A stretch of DNA of 64,000 bases from Streptomyces sp. SUK 48 (GCF_009650765.1 NZ_CP045740.1:5928001-5992000); one strand, 5' to 3'; shown: positions 16,096 through 24,360, numbered from the stretch's first letter. Notes: generated from the letters alone by a model not told the origin. Made by a program: numbers and translations.

Positions 16096-17955
16096 TCAGA
16101 ACGCGCTCGCGCCGCGCAGCCGGTCCGTCAACTCCCCGACGATCGCCACCCCGTCGAGCGTCAGCACCGACTCCGGGTGGAACTGCACCCCGGCGAACCC
16201 GGGCCCCCGTACGGCGTGCACCTCGCCGTTCGCCGCCCGGCTCACCTCGATCCCGTGCGCCGCCAGTTCCCGTGCCGCGTCCTCGTCGCAGCGGGCGGTG
16301 AAGCTGTTGTAGAAGCCGACGGTCTCGGGGCGCCCGAACAGTTCGATCTCCGTCTGCGCCCCCTGGTACGGCATGTCCTTGCGGACGATCTCCAGCCCCA
16401 GCTCCGCCGCGAGCAGTTCATGGCCCAGGCACACGCCCAGCACTCCGTGCCGGTGCTCCCGCAGGACGGTCCGGGCCAGCTCCCGCAGGAACCGCATCTT
16501 CGGATCGGCCAGGTCCGAGGGGTCCCCGGGGCCGGGGCCGAGCACCACCGGGCCCTCGTGCGCGCGCACCGCGGCCCGCAGCCCCGCCTCGTCGTAGCGC
16601 CGCACCGTCACCTCCAGGCCCGTCGCGCGCAGCAGATGGGCGAGCATCGCGGTGAAGGTGTCCTCGCCGTCGACCACCAAGGCGTGCCCGCGCGGCTCGG
16701 CGGTCGGCCGCTGCATCCGCAGCCAGAACGGGGCGAGGAAGGCCCGCCGCCCGTCCAGCGCGGCCCGCACCCGGGGATCGTCGGCCAGCCGGGGCAGCTC
16801 CCGCTCGGCGCGCGGCCGCCCGGGGCGCACCCCGAGGGCCGCGAGCACGCCCGCCGCCTTGGCGTGGGTCTCGGCGACCTCGCCCGCCGGCCGCGAGCCG
16901 CGCACCAGCGTGGCCCCGACCGGCACCCGCAGCCGCCCGTCCGCGCCGATGTCGGCGGTGCGGATCAGGATGGGCGAGTCCAGGGTCTGCGCGCCGCCCG
17001 CGTCCCGCCCGAGCAGGGCCAGCGCACCGGCGTAGTACCCGCGCCCCCCGACCTCGTGCCGCTCGATCACCCGGCACGCGTTCTGCACCGGCGAGCCGGT
17101 GACCGTCGCCGCGAACATGGTCTCCCGCAGCACGTCCCGGGCGTCCAGCGAGGACTTGCCGCGCAGCTCGTACTCGGTGTGCGCGAGATGCGCCATCTCC
17201 TTCAGCCGCGGCCCGACGACGACCCCGCCCATGTCGCCGACGGTGCACATCATCTTCAGCTCCTCGTCGACCACCATCGACAGCTCCTCGATCTCCTTGC
17301 CGTCGGCGAGGAAGTCCAGGAGGTGCTCCGGGGTCGGCCCCTCGGCGGGATAGCGGTAGGTCCCGCTGATCGGGTTCATCACGACCGTGCCGCCCGACAT
17401 CCGCACATGCACCTCGGGACTCGCCCCGACCAGCGTCCGGTCCCCGGTGTGCACCACGAACGTCCAGTACGCCCCGCGCTCGCCCTCCAGCAGCCGCCGG
17501 AACAGCGCCAGCGCGTCCGCCCGGCCGAACCCGGGGATCTCGCCCTCGTACGTCCGCCGGATCACGAAGTTCGCGCCCTCGCCCCCGCCGATCTCCTCCT
17601 CGAGGACCCGGCCGACGATCCGGGCGTACTCCTCGTCGCCGACGTCGAAGCCGCCGCCCTCGACCCGCACCTCGTGCGCCGGGAGCCGGCGCAGCGCCTC
17701 GTCCAGCGGGATCTCGTACGACTCCTCGGGCGTCAGCACCAGGAGCGGGGTGCCGTCGTCGCGGACGTCGAAGCCGCGCTCGCGGATCTGCCGGAACGGC
17801 ACCAGGGCGAGCCCCTCGTCCGGCAGCTCGGCGAGCCGGTCCCGGTCGGCGACGGGACCGATCAGCACCTCCACCGGGTGCTCGGCGCGACCGGGCACCC
17901 GGCGGCGCAGCAGGGCGAAGGGGCGGGGGTCGGACAACAGGTCCTCGAGGTCCAC
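16096..17955 (-). CDS. trpE: Fused anthranilate synthase, TrpE-TrpG (component I + glutamine amidotransferase)
   Basis: A 619-residue fusion converting chorismate and glutamine to anthranilate, the first step of Trp synthesis. The N-terminal two-thirds is the chorismate-using domain, with IPGFGRADALALFRRLLEGE, NPISGTYRYP, DEELKMMCTVGDMGGVVVGP and FAATVTGSPVQNACRVIE. The C-terminal class I amidotransferase has the Cys nucleophile in LGVCLGHELLAAE and the His-Glu pair in GVQFHPES. GTG 17955 is chosen because AGGAGA lies 7 nt upstream; the frame remains open further, but through the leader. Expression is controlled by the attenuator upstream. Fused TrpEG also occurs in antibiotic clusters, but the Trp leader shows a primary role here. 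Confidence 0.93.
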   Translation of the reverse strand: MDLEDLLSDPRPFALLRRRVPGRAEHPVEVLIGPVADRDRLAELPDEGLALVPFRQIRERGFDVRDDGTPLLVLTPEESYEIPLDEALRRLPAHEVRVEGGGFDVGDEEYARIVGRVLEEEIGGGEGANFVIRRTYEGEIPGFGRADALALFRRLLEGERGAYWTFVVHTGDRTLVGASPEVHVRMSGGTVVMNPISGTYRYPAEGPTPEHLLDFLADGKEIEELSMVVDEELKMMCTVGDMGGVVVGPRLKEMAHLAHTEYELRGKSSLDARDVLRETMFAATVTGSPVQNACRVIERHEVGGRGYYAGALALLGRDAGGAQTLDSPILIRTADIGADGRLRVPVGATLVRGSRPAGEVAETHAKAAGVLAALGVRPGRPRAERELPRLADDPRVRAALDGRRAFLAPFWLRMQRPTAEPRGHALVVDGEDTFTAMLAHLLRATGLEVTVRRYDEAGLRAAVRAHEGPVVLGPGPGDPSDLADPKMRFLRELARTVLREHRHGVLGVCLGHELLAAELGLEIVRKDMPYQGAQTEIELFGRPETVGFYNSFTARCDEDAARELAAHGIEVSRAANGEVHAVRGPGFAGVQFHPESVLTLDGVAIVGELTDRLRGASAF

Positions 17956-18008
17956 GGGTCGGTCTCCTACTCGATCAGGGAAAGGAGAGGAACGACCCCG
18001 GAAAACAC

Positions 18009-18035
18009 CGAAGGCCGCCCCTCGGGCGGCCTTCG
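18009..18035 (-). terminator. trp attenuator hairpin
   Basis: A 12-bp stem with a 3-nt loop (CGAAGGCCGCCC 18009-18020, GGGCGGCCTTCG 18024-18035), followed on the minus strand by GTGTTTTCC. It lies between the leader peptide stop and trpEG and fits a Rho-independent attenuator. Confidence 0.85.
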
Positions 18036-18056
18036 CGAAGTCTGGGTGCGCGCGAT

Positions 18057-18113
18057 TCAGTGGGCCGCCGGAGAAGCGGTCCACCACCAGTTCTGGTCGG
18101 AAAGCGCGAACAT
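18057..18113 (-). CDS. trpL: trp leader peptide with three tandem Trp codons
   Basis: An 18-residue ORF, MFALSDQNWWWTASPAAH, starting at ATG 18113 and ending at TGA 18057-18059. Codons 9-11 are TGG TGG TGG (18081-18089). Ribosome stalling at these codons when Trp-tRNA is scarce would prevent the downstream terminator hairpin from forming and let trpEG be transcribed. A nearly identical leader is known for S. venezuelae trpE (recalled). The peptide itself is not expected to have another function. Confidence 0.92.
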   Translation of the reverse strand: MFALSDQNWWWTASPAAH

Positions 18114-18204
18114 GCGAGAGACCCTACCTCACCCCGGCCCGTCCACCCATCAGGCATCGCGTCTCATTTTCCGGGCGACTCGTGGAACACCGGACAGGAC
18201 CCCG

Positions 18205-18210
18205 TAATGT
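18205..18210 (+). promoter_or_regulatory. -10 hexamer TAATGT of a likely leaderless aroH mRNA
   Basis: TAATGT ends 7 nt before GTG 18218 and no Shine-Dalgarno is present. The spacing favours GTG 18218 over GTG 18224 as the start. The 104-base region to trpL thus holds two divergent promoters. Confidence 0.5.
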
Positions 18211-18217
18211 GTACGAG

Positions 18218-19570
18218 GTGACCGTGAACGCTAAGACCAGCGCGAGCGCTGGCAACACCTGGCGAGACCTGCCCGCGGCGCAGCAGCCCGAGTACCCCGA
18301 CACCGAGGCTCTGCGCGCAGTGATCGCGGACCTCGAGTCGTATCCGCCGCTTGTTTTCGCGGGCGAGTGCGACCAGCTGCGCGCCCGGATGGCGGCCGTC
18401 GCCAAGGGAGAGGCGTTCCTCCTCCAGGGCGGCGACTGCGCCGAGGCGTTCGACGCCGTGTCCGCCGACCAGATCCGGCAGAAGCTCAAGACGCTGCTCC
18501 AGATGGGCGCCGTCCTCACCTACGCGGCCTCCGTGCCCGTGGTGAAGGTCGGCCGCATCGCCGGCCAGTACTCCAAGCCCCGCTCCAAGCCGACCGAGAC
18601 CCGTGACGGGGTGACGCTGCCGACCTACCGGGGCGACTCCGTCAACGGCTTCGACTTCACCGAGGCCGCCCGCATCCCGGACCCCGAGCGGCTCAAGCGG
18701 ATGTACCACGCCTCCGCGTCCACGCTGAACCTGGTGCGCGCCTTCACCACCGGCGGGTACGCCGACCTGCGCCAGGTGCACGCCTGGAACCAGGACTTCG
18801 TGAAGACCTCCCCCTCCGGCCAGCGCTACGAGCAGCTGGCCCGGGAGATCGACAACGCGCTGAACTTCATGCGGGCCTGCGGCACCGACCCGGAGGAGTT
18901 CAAGACCGTCGAGTTCTTCTCCTCGCACGAGGCGCTGCTGCTGGACTACGAGTCCGCCCTGACCCGGGTCGACTCCCGCACCGGCAAGCTGTACGACGTC
19001 TCCGGGCACATGGTGTGGATCGGTGAGCGCACCCGCCAGCTGGACCACGCGCACATCGAGTTCGCCTCGAAGATCAACAACCCGATCGGCATCAAGCTCG
19101 GCCCGAGCACCACGGCCGAGGAGGCGCTGAGGTACATCGACCGCCTCGACCCCGAGCGGGAGCCGGGCCGGCTGACCTTCATCGTCCGCATGGGCGCCGA
19201 CAAGATCCGCGACCATCTGCCCGAGCTGGTGGAGAAGGTCACGGCGTCCGGCGCCACGGTGGCGTGGGTGACCGACCCGATGCACGGCAACACCTTCGAG
19301 GCGGCCTCCGGGCACAAGACCCGCCGCTTCGACGACGTGCTCGACGAGGTCAAGGGCTTCTTCGAGGTGCACAAGGGCCTCGGCACCCACCCGGGCGGCA
19401 TCCATGTGGAGCTGACCGGCGACGACGTCACCGAGTGCGTGGGCGGCGGCGACGAGATCTTCGTGGACGACCTGCACCAGCGCTACGAGACGGCCTGCGA
19501 CCCGCGGCTCAACCGCAGCCAGTCCCTCGACCTGGCCTTCCTGGTCGCGGAGATGTACCGGGACCAGTAG
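18218..19570 (+). CDS. aroH: Class II 3-deoxy-D-arabino-heptulosonate-7-phosphate synthase
   Basis: A 450-residue class II (plant-like) DAHP synthase that condenses phosphoenolpyruvate and erythrose-4-phosphate, the entry to the shikimate pathway. Recognisable blocks are NTWRDLPAAQQPEYPD, PPLVFAGECDQL, LLQGGDCAEAFD with the metal-binding Cys, RIAGQYSKPRSKP, SHEALLLDYESALTR, HMVWIGERTRQLDHAHIEF, and WVTDPMHGNTFEA. GTG 18218 gives MTVNAKTS; GTG 18224 is the alternative. It is divergent from trpEG, so the first steps of aromatic and Trp synthesis share one control region. A strong terminator follows. Confidence 0.95.
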   Translation: MTVNAKTSASAGNTWRDLPAAQQPEYPDTEALRAVIADLESYPPLVFAGECDQLRARMAAVAKGEAFLLQGGDCAEAFDAVSADQIRQKLKTLLQMGAVLTYAASVPVVKVGRIAGQYSKPRSKPTETRDGVTLPTYRGDSVNGFDFTEAARIPDPERLKRMYHASASTLNLVRAFTTGGYADLRQVHAWNQDFVKTSPSGQRYEQLAREIDNALNFMRACGTDPEEFKTVEFFSSHEALLLDYESALTRVDSRTGKLYDVSGHMVWIGERTRQLDHAHIEFASKINNPIGIKLGPSTTAEEALRYIDRLDPEREPGRLTFIVRMGADKIRDHLPELVEKVTASGATVAWVTDPMHGNTFEAASGHKTRRFDDVLDEVKGFFEVHKGLGTHPGGIHVELTGDDVTECVGGGDEIFVDDLHQRYETACDPRLNRSQSLDLAFLVAEMYRDQ

Positions 19571-19595
19571 GCGATGCCTTCGCAGCAGGCGGGCT

Positions 19596-19625
19596 GGGGC
19601 GCGGATCACAGGGGATCCGCGCCCC
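19596..19625 (+). terminator. Rho-independent terminator after aroH
   Basis: GGGGCGCGGATC (19596-19607) and GATCCGCGCCCC (19614-19625) form a perfect 12-bp stem with a 6-nt loop, followed by TCGCCCTTTTG. Confidence 0.85.
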
Positions 19626-19659
19626 TCGCCCTTTTGCGGTCGCGAAGCGGCGGGTAAGG

Positions 19660-19675
19660 TTAGGTTTGCCTCACC
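19660..19675 (+). promoter_or_regulatory. Iron box (DmdR1/IdeR-type operator) upstream of bfd
   Basis: TTAGGTTTGCCTCACC matches about 13 of 16 positions of the IdeR/DmdR consensus TTAGGTTAGGCTAACC. It lies 50-65 nt before the bfd GTG, where it would overlap the promoter. Iron-loaded DmdR1 would repress bfd. Confidence 0.75.
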
Positions 19676-19724
19676 GGGAACGGGATGGCAGAGTTACGGC
19701 GATCCCGTCGGGAGGTGAGTCCGC

Positions 19725-19952
19725 GTGTACGTGTGCAGTTGCTTCGGCATCACCGAGGCCCAGGTCCAGCAGCACGCGGAGGACGGCGCCGCCACCCCGC
19801 GCCAGATCGCCTCCGCGTGCAAGGCCGGCACGGACTGCGGCCGCTGTGTACGCCGCATCCAGGCCCTGCTCGGCCGGGGTGCCTGCCCCCGCCGCGAGCT
19901 GATCGAACAGCGCGCCCCGGCGACGCTCGACCGGCTGGACGACGCCGCCTGA
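19725..19952 (+). CDS. bfd: Bacterioferritin-associated ferredoxin, [2Fe-2S] Bfd-like
   Basis: A 75-residue protein with the four Cys of the Bfd/BFD-like fold: CSC at residues 4-6 and CGRC near 38-41 (VYVCSCFGIT and AGTDCGRCVRR). In other bacteria Bfd docks on bacterioferritin and passes electrons to release stored iron. The start is GTG 19725 with GGAGGTGA 8 nt upstream. The gene converges on bfr with only 7 bases between the stops, and an iron box lies upstream, so its role in iron mobilisation is well supported. Confidence 0.92.
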   Translation: MYVCSCFGITEAQVQQHAEDGAATPRQIASACKAGTDCGRCVRRIQALLGRGACPRRELIEQRAPATLDRLDDAA

Positions 19953-19959
19953 GGCCCCG

Positions 19960-20469
19960 CTAGAAGCTGCCGGTGCCCGGTCCCGAGGGGTCCGGCTGGT
20001 TCTGCTCGATCACGGTCGAGATGTACAGCGCCTCGCCCAGCTTGTCGACCAGCTCCAGCTGGGTGTCCAGGTAGTCGATGTGGTGCTCCTCGTCGGCCAG
20101 GATCGCCTCGAAGATGTTCGCGGACGTGATGTCGTCCTTGTCGCGCATGACCTGCACGCCCCGGCGCAGCCGGTCGATCGCCTCGACCTCGATCTGCCGG
20201 TCGGCCCGGAACATCTCGGTCACCGTCTGCCCCACCTCGATGTGGGAGAGCCGCTGGTAGTTCGGCAGCCCGTCGAGCAGCAGGATGCGGTCGGTCAGGA
20301 TCTCCGCGTGCCGCATCTCGTCGAAGGACTCGCGCCGGGTGTACTCCGCGAGCTTGGCCCACCCCCGGTGGTCCTGGATCTTGGAGTGCAGGAAGTACTG
20401 GTTGATCGCCGTCAGCTCGGCGGTCAGCTGCTCGTTGAGCAGTTCGATGACGTCGGGGTCGCCCTGCAT
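19960..20469 (-). CDS. bfr: Bacterioferritin
   Basis: A 169-residue ferritin-like iron-storage protein that forms 24-mer shells. The ferroxidase Glu/His residues are visible in LLNEQLTAELTAINQYFLH (residues 9-27), ESFDEMRHAEILTDRILLLDG (around 47-67), QIEVEAIDRLRRGV and ILADEEHHIDYLDTQLELV. The heme-binding Met of bacterioferritins corresponds to the M in the ESFDEMRHAE block. ATG 20469 is chosen because AAGGAG lies 7-8 nt upstream and homology begins there. Its short C-terminal tail is Pro/Gly-rich. It is paired with bfd. Confidence 0.95.
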   Translation of the reverse strand: MQGDPDVIELLNEQLTAELTAINQYFLHSKIQDHRGWAKLAEYTRRESFDEMRHAEILTDRILLLDGLPNYQRLSHIEVGQTVTEMFRADRQIEVEAIDRLRRGVQVMRDKDDITSANIFEAILADEEHHIDYLDTQLELVDKLGEALYISTVIEQNQPDPSGPGTGSF

Positions 20470-20556
20470 CGCAGCGGCTCCTTCCACACGGATGTCTCCC
20501 GCACGGAATCGGGGGAGGTGTGGGCCGCATGATTGCACCGGACGCGAAGATCGTCC

Positions 20557-20578
20557 AGTAAGTGCGTACTTAGTAAGT
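20557..20578. promoter_or_regulatory. Inverted/direct repeat in the bfr / sulfite-oxidase-like divergent region
   Basis: AGTAAGT (20557-20563), then GCGT, then ACTTA-G-TAAGT (20568-20578), a perfect 5-bp dyad around one base. AGTAAGT occurs twice. It stands out as AT-rich in a GC-rich gap between two divergent starts and looks like an operator; the regulator is unknown. Confidence 0.45.
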
Positions 20579-20645
20579 CTGCTGAGGTTTGGTGGCCTTT
20601 GCCCGTTTCGAGGAGGGGCGGTCAAGGGCACTGCCCGAGGTCTGT

Positions 20646-20651
20646 CAGGAT
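20646..20651 (+). promoter_or_regulatory. -10-like CAGGAT before the sulfite-oxidase-like gene
   Basis: CAGGAT ends 6 nt before ATG 20658, which fits a leaderless start, although the first base departs from TANNNT. Confidence 0.3.
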
Positions 20652-20657
20652 GGTTAC

Positions 20658-21290
20658 ATGGGTCATCCGGTGGAGCGAGAGTCTGGAGCAGCGGCAGGGT
20701 CCGAGCTTCCGCCGGGGCAGCGACTCCAGCGCGGCTGGCCGGTCACGCACTACGGACCCGTCCCCAAGTTCCGGCCCGAGCGCTGGGACTTCCGGGTCTT
20801 CGGCGCCACCGCCGACGGCGACAAGCACGGCTGGAACCACGAGGAGTTCACGGCCCTGCCGTACGCCACCGTGGTGGCCGATCTGCACTGTGTGACCAAG
20901 TTCAGCATGCTCGGCGCGGAGTGGGGCGGAGTCCCGGCCGCCGCGATCGTGGACCTGGCCCCGCCGGCCCCGGACGTCACCCATGTGATGGTCTGGGCGG
21001 AGTACGGCTTCAGCTCCAACCTGCGCCTCGCCGACTTCCTCTCCGACCGCGCCCTCTTCGCCACCCACAAGGACGGCGAGCTGCTGACCGCCGAGCACGG
21101 CTTCCCGGTCCGGCTGATCGTGCCCCATCTGTACGCCTGGAAGGGGCCCAAGTGGGTGCGGGGCGTGGAGTACATGACGGCCGACCGGCGCGGGTTCTGG
21201 GAGGAGCGCGGGTACCACAACGTGGGCGATCCCTGGAAGGAACAGCGCTACTCCTACCAGGAGGAGCCGGGGGAGGGGCCCGAGCTGTGA
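20658..21290 (+). CDS. Sulfite-oxidase-like molybdopterin-dependent oxidoreductase
   Basis: A 210-residue protein covering the oxidoreductase molybdopterin-binding domain only. The block VVADLHCVTKFSMLGAEWGG near residues 72-91 contains the Cys that ligates molybdenum in the sulfite oxidase/YedY fold. Later VWAEYGFSSNLRL and HGFPVRLIVPHLYAWKGPKW are also typical, and so is the closing GYHNVGDPWKEQRY. There is no heme or dimerisation domain and no Tat signal, so it is a cytoplasmic stand-alone form. Substrate and electron partner are unknown. It is divergent from bfr. Confidence 0.85.
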   Translation: MGHPVERESGAAAGSELPPGQRLQRGWPVTHYGPVPKFRPERWDFRVFGATADGDKHGWNHEEFTALPYATVVADLHCVTKFSMLGAEWGGVPAAAIVDLAPPAPDVTHVMVWAEYGFSSNLRLADFLSDRALFATHKDGELLTAEHGFPVRLIVPHLYAWKGPKWVRGVEYMTADRRGFWEERGYHNVGDPWKEQRYSYQEEPGEGPEL

Positions 21291-21344
21291 GGACCCGGGC
21301 GGCGGCCCCCGAGGCTCGCCGCCCGACGGCCCCGGGGGCTCGCG

Positions 21345-22229
21345 TCAGCCGTCCCTGAGGCGCTTGAGCCGGGCCACGTCCGCCGCGTGACCCTCCTTGC
21401 CGCCGGGGGTCTCGATGACCAGCGGGACGCCCGCGGTCGCCGGGTGGTTCATCAGGGCGCGGAAGGGCTCCTCGCCGATGTGGCCGGAGCCGATGTTCTC
21501 GTGCCGGTCCTTGTGCGCGCCGACCACGTCCTTGGAGTCGTTGGCGTGGATCAGCTTCAGCCGCCCCTCGCCGACGGTCTCCACCAGCAGGTCGAGCGTC
21601 TGGTTCATGCCGGCCGGGCCGGTCAGATCGTGCCCGGCGGCGAAGATGTGGCAGGTGTCCAGGCACACGCCCAGCCTGGGGTGGGCGTCCAGCGCGTCGA
21701 AGTACGGCCCGAAGTCCCAGGTCCGCGAGCACAGCGAGGCGCCCTGGCCCGCGGTGGACTCCAGCAGCAGGAACGGGTCGTCGTCATGGGTCAGCTCGTC
21801 CAGCAGCGGCAGCAGGTGCTCCCGTACCTGCTTCAGGGCCACCTCGCGGGCCCGTCCGCCGGTCGCGCTGCCGGTGTGCACCACCACGCCGAGCGCGCCG
21901 ATCTCCCGGCCGCGGCGCAGCGAGTGCCGCAGCGACTCCACCGACTTCTCGACGGTCGCCTCGGTGTGCGAGCCGAAGTTGATCAGGTAGGGGGCGTGCA
22001 CGTACGCCGGGACCGACTCCTCGGCGCAGGCCGCGCGGAACGCCTCGTCCTGCTTCGGGTTCCCGGCGGGGGTGGCCCAGCCGCGCGGGTTGGCCACGAA
22101 GACCTGGACGGTCTCCGCCTTCAGCTCACGGGCGTACGACAGCCCCACGGAGTGCAGACCGCCGGCCACCGGCACATGGCCGCCGACGGGATTGCGGGGG
22201 AGGGAGCGGGACGCGGAAACGGAACTCAC
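21345..22229 (-). CDS. nfo: Endonuclease IV (AP endonuclease, DNA base-excision repair)
   Basis: A 294-residue TIM-barrel nuclease that cuts 5' of abasic sites. The three-zinc ligands are visible in AYVHAPYLINFGSH, GVVVHTGSATGG, FLLLESTAGQG, VCLDTCHIFAAGHDL, LKLIHANDSKD, HENIGSGHIGEEPF and VIETPGGKEG. The N-terminal GGHVPVAGGLHSV also fits. The start is GTG 22229; the upstream region lacks a clear ribosome-binding site. It converges with the sulfite-oxidase-like gene. Confidence 0.92.
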   Translation of the reverse strand: MSSVSASRSLPRNPVGGHVPVAGGLHSVGLSYARELKAETVQVFVANPRGWATPAGNPKQDEAFRAACAEESVPAYVHAPYLINFGSHTEATVEKSVESLRHSLRRGREIGALGVVVHTGSATGGRAREVALKQVREHLLPLLDELTHDDDPFLLLESTAGQGASLCSRTWDFGPYFDALDAHPRLGVCLDTCHIFAAGHDLTGPAGMNQTLDLLVETVGEGRLKLIHANDSKDVVGAHKDRHENIGSGHIGEEPFRALMNHPATAGVPLVIETPGGKEGHAADVARLKRLRDG

Positions 22230-22312
22230 CTGTTCAGGGTGTCATGTCCGCGGGGGCGCCCGGACCGGCGCCGGGGGTGAACCCGGTCACCGGCCCCGGC
22301 GTCCGCACGGCC

Positions 22313-24256
22313 TCACCTGATGGTGATCGTGATCGTGGACCCCTTGGGCGCGGTCTTCCCGCCCTCGACGGACTGCTTCCGCACGGTGTCGCCGAACAGC
22401 CCGAGGATGCCGCGGTCCTCGCTGACCTGGAATCCGGCGTCCTCCAGTGCCTGGTGGGCGTCGTCCACGCTGTCGCCGGTCACGTCCGGGACCTCGATCA
22501 TCTGCGGGCCCTTGGACAGGGTGAGCGTCACCGTGTCGCCCGAGGCGGCCTGCTTGCCGTCGCCGGGGCTCTGCCGGGCCACCTTGCCCTTGTCGTACTC
22601 GGAGTTGACCTGCTCGCTCGCGATCTTCACCTTGAGTCCGGCGCCCGTCAGCTCCTGCCGCGCGTCGGCCGGGTCGTCGCCGGTGACGTCCGGGACGTCG
22701 ATCGGGCTGCCCTTGCTGACGGTCAGCGCGATCGCCGAGCCCGCGTGCCGCTCGGTGCCCGTCCTGGGGGCCGTGGAGATCACTTCGCCCGCGTCGATGT
22801 CGTCGCTGAACTCCCGGGTGACCATGCCCGGCTCCAGACCGGCGCCCTTGAGCTTCTTCCGGGCCTCGGCGAGCGGCAGGCCGGCCAGGTCCGGCACCTT
22901 GACCGTCTCGGGGCCGAGCGAGACGGTCAGCGTCACCGCGTCATGGTCCCGGATCCGCGCCCCGGGCGCCGGGTCGGTGCTGATCACGGTGCCGCGCTCG
23001 ACGGTGTCGTCGTAGGCCCGCCTCACCTTGCCGACGTCCAGTCCGGCGTCCTGGAGCCGGTGCCGGGCCTGCGCCTCGGTCTTCGTCAGCAGCGGCGGGA
23101 CCTTGGTGAACTGGCCGGAGTTGATGTACCAGAACCCGGTGCCGGCGCCGAGCACCAGGAGCACGGCGACGGCGATGGAGAGCACGAGCCGCCGGGACCG
23201 GCGCGGGGGCACCGCGGGCGGGGCCTGGAAGCGGGTGGTGCGGCTGACACCGTCGTCGCCGTCCTCGCCGACGGGGAGCGGCCGGGGCACGGTGAGCGCG
23301 CGCGGGATCACGCTCGTACGGTTCTCCGCGTTCTCGTGCTCCACCGTCCTGGCCTGGGGCGGTACGGCGTCCAGCTGCTCCTCGGCCAGCGCGGCGCGGG
23401 CCTCGCGGGCCTCGGCGAGCAGCGCCACCGCGTCGTACGGGCGCACCTCGGGGTCGCGGGCGGTGGCCGAGGCGACCAGCTCGTCCAGCTGCGGGGCCAG
23501 GTCCGGCGCCAGCGCGGAGGGCGGCGGCACGTCCTCGTTGATGTGCCGGTAGAGCACCTGCGCGGGGGAGTCCCCGGAGTGCGGCTTGGCGCCGGTCAGC
23601 ATCTCGTAGAGCACGACACCGCAGGCGTACACGTCGACCCGGGGGTCGGCGCTGCCCTGGTCGATCTGCTCGGGGGCGAGGTAGGCGACGGTGCCGAGCA
23701 CGGAGCCGGTCGTACTGGTCACCGTGTCCACGGAGCGGACCAGGCCGAAATCGGCGACCTTGACCCGTCCGTCGTCGCCTATCAGCACGTTCTCGGGCTT
23801 CATGTCGCGGTGCACGAAACCGGCCCGGTGGGCGGCGCCGAGGGCGGCGAGCACCGGTTCCAGGATGTCCAGCGCGGCCCGCGGCCGCAGCGCGCCGCGC
23901 TCGCGCAGCACGTCACGCAGGGTGCACCCGGCGACGTACTCCATCGCCATGTACACATACGAGCCGTCGGTGCCCTGGTCGAAGACCTGCACCACGTTCG
24001 GATGGTCGAGCCGGGCCGCGGACTTCGCCTCGCGGATGAACCGCTCCACGAAGACGCCGTCGGCCGCCAGCGCGGGATGCATCACCTTCAGCGCGAGCAC
24101 CCGGTCCAGGCGCATGTCCAGCGCCCGGTACACCGTCGCCATCCCGCCGGCCGCGATCCGCGCGTCCACGCGATACCGACCGTCGAGCACGTGCCCGACG
24201 AGGGCGTCCTGAAGGGTCATATCCACACGGCCGAGTCTACGAGCCCCCACGGACAT
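22313..24256 (-). CDS. Membrane Ser/Thr protein kinase with four PASTA domains
   Basis: A 647-residue PknB-class kinase. The kinase domain (about residues 20-280) has the P-loop IAAGGMATVYRA, the catalytic Lys in VLALKVMHP, HRDMKPENVL, VADFGLVRS and YLAPEQ. A juxtamembrane segment leads to one transmembrane helix near 354-378 (SIAVAVLLVLGAGTGFWYI), and four PASTA repeats follow outside the cell (each starting PxLTKTEAQ-, VPDLAG-, VPDVTGD- type). PASTA repeats bind muropeptides or lipid II, tying the kinase to cell-wall status. ATG 24256 has GGAGGGG upstream; ATG 24220 is the alternative. It is the positional counterpart of mycobacterial PknL/PknB-like kinases. Confidence 0.92.
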   Translation of the reverse strand: MSVGARRLGRVDMTLQDALVGHVLDGRYRVDARIAAGGMATVYRALDMRLDRVLALKVMHPALAADGVFVERFIREAKSAARLDHPNVVQVFDQGTDGSYVYMAMEYVAGCTLRDVLRERGALRPRAALDILEPVLAALGAAHRAGFVHRDMKPENVLIGDDGRVKVADFGLVRSVDTVTSTTGSVLGTVAYLAPEQIDQGSADPRVDVYACGVVLYEMLTGAKPHSGDSPAQVLYRHINEDVPPPSALAPDLAPQLDELVASATARDPEVRPYDAVALLAEAREARAALAEEQLDAVPPQARTVEHENAENRTSVIPRALTVPRPLPVGEDGDDGVSRTTRFQAPPAVPPRRSRRLVLSIAVAVLLVLGAGTGFWYINSGQFTKVPPLLTKTEAQARHRLQDAGLDVGKVRRAYDDTVERGTVISTDPAPGARIRDHDAVTLTVSLGPETVKVPDLAGLPLAEARKKLKGAGLEPGMVTREFSDDIDAGEVISTAPRTGTERHAGSAIALTVSKGSPIDVPDVTGDDPADARQELTGAGLKVKIASEQVNSEYDKGKVARQSPGDGKQAASGDTVTLTLSKGPQMIEVPDVTGDSVDDAHQALEDAGFQVSEDRGILGLFGDTVRKQSVEGGKTAPKGSTITITIR

Positions 24257-24360
24257 CCCCCGCCCCTCCGCCGTCCCCACCTGGGCACTGAAGCCGACCT
24301 GTGACGCTTCTTACGCGGGGACGCCGTATTCCGCCGCGCGGAGGGCCACCGACGGCGATG

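Noticed and set aside
22244..24304. Long plus-strand open frame (686 codons) opposite the PASTA kinase
   Set aside because: It is rich in His, Arg, Gly and Gln without domains. It is the antisense image of the kinase gene caused by high GC.
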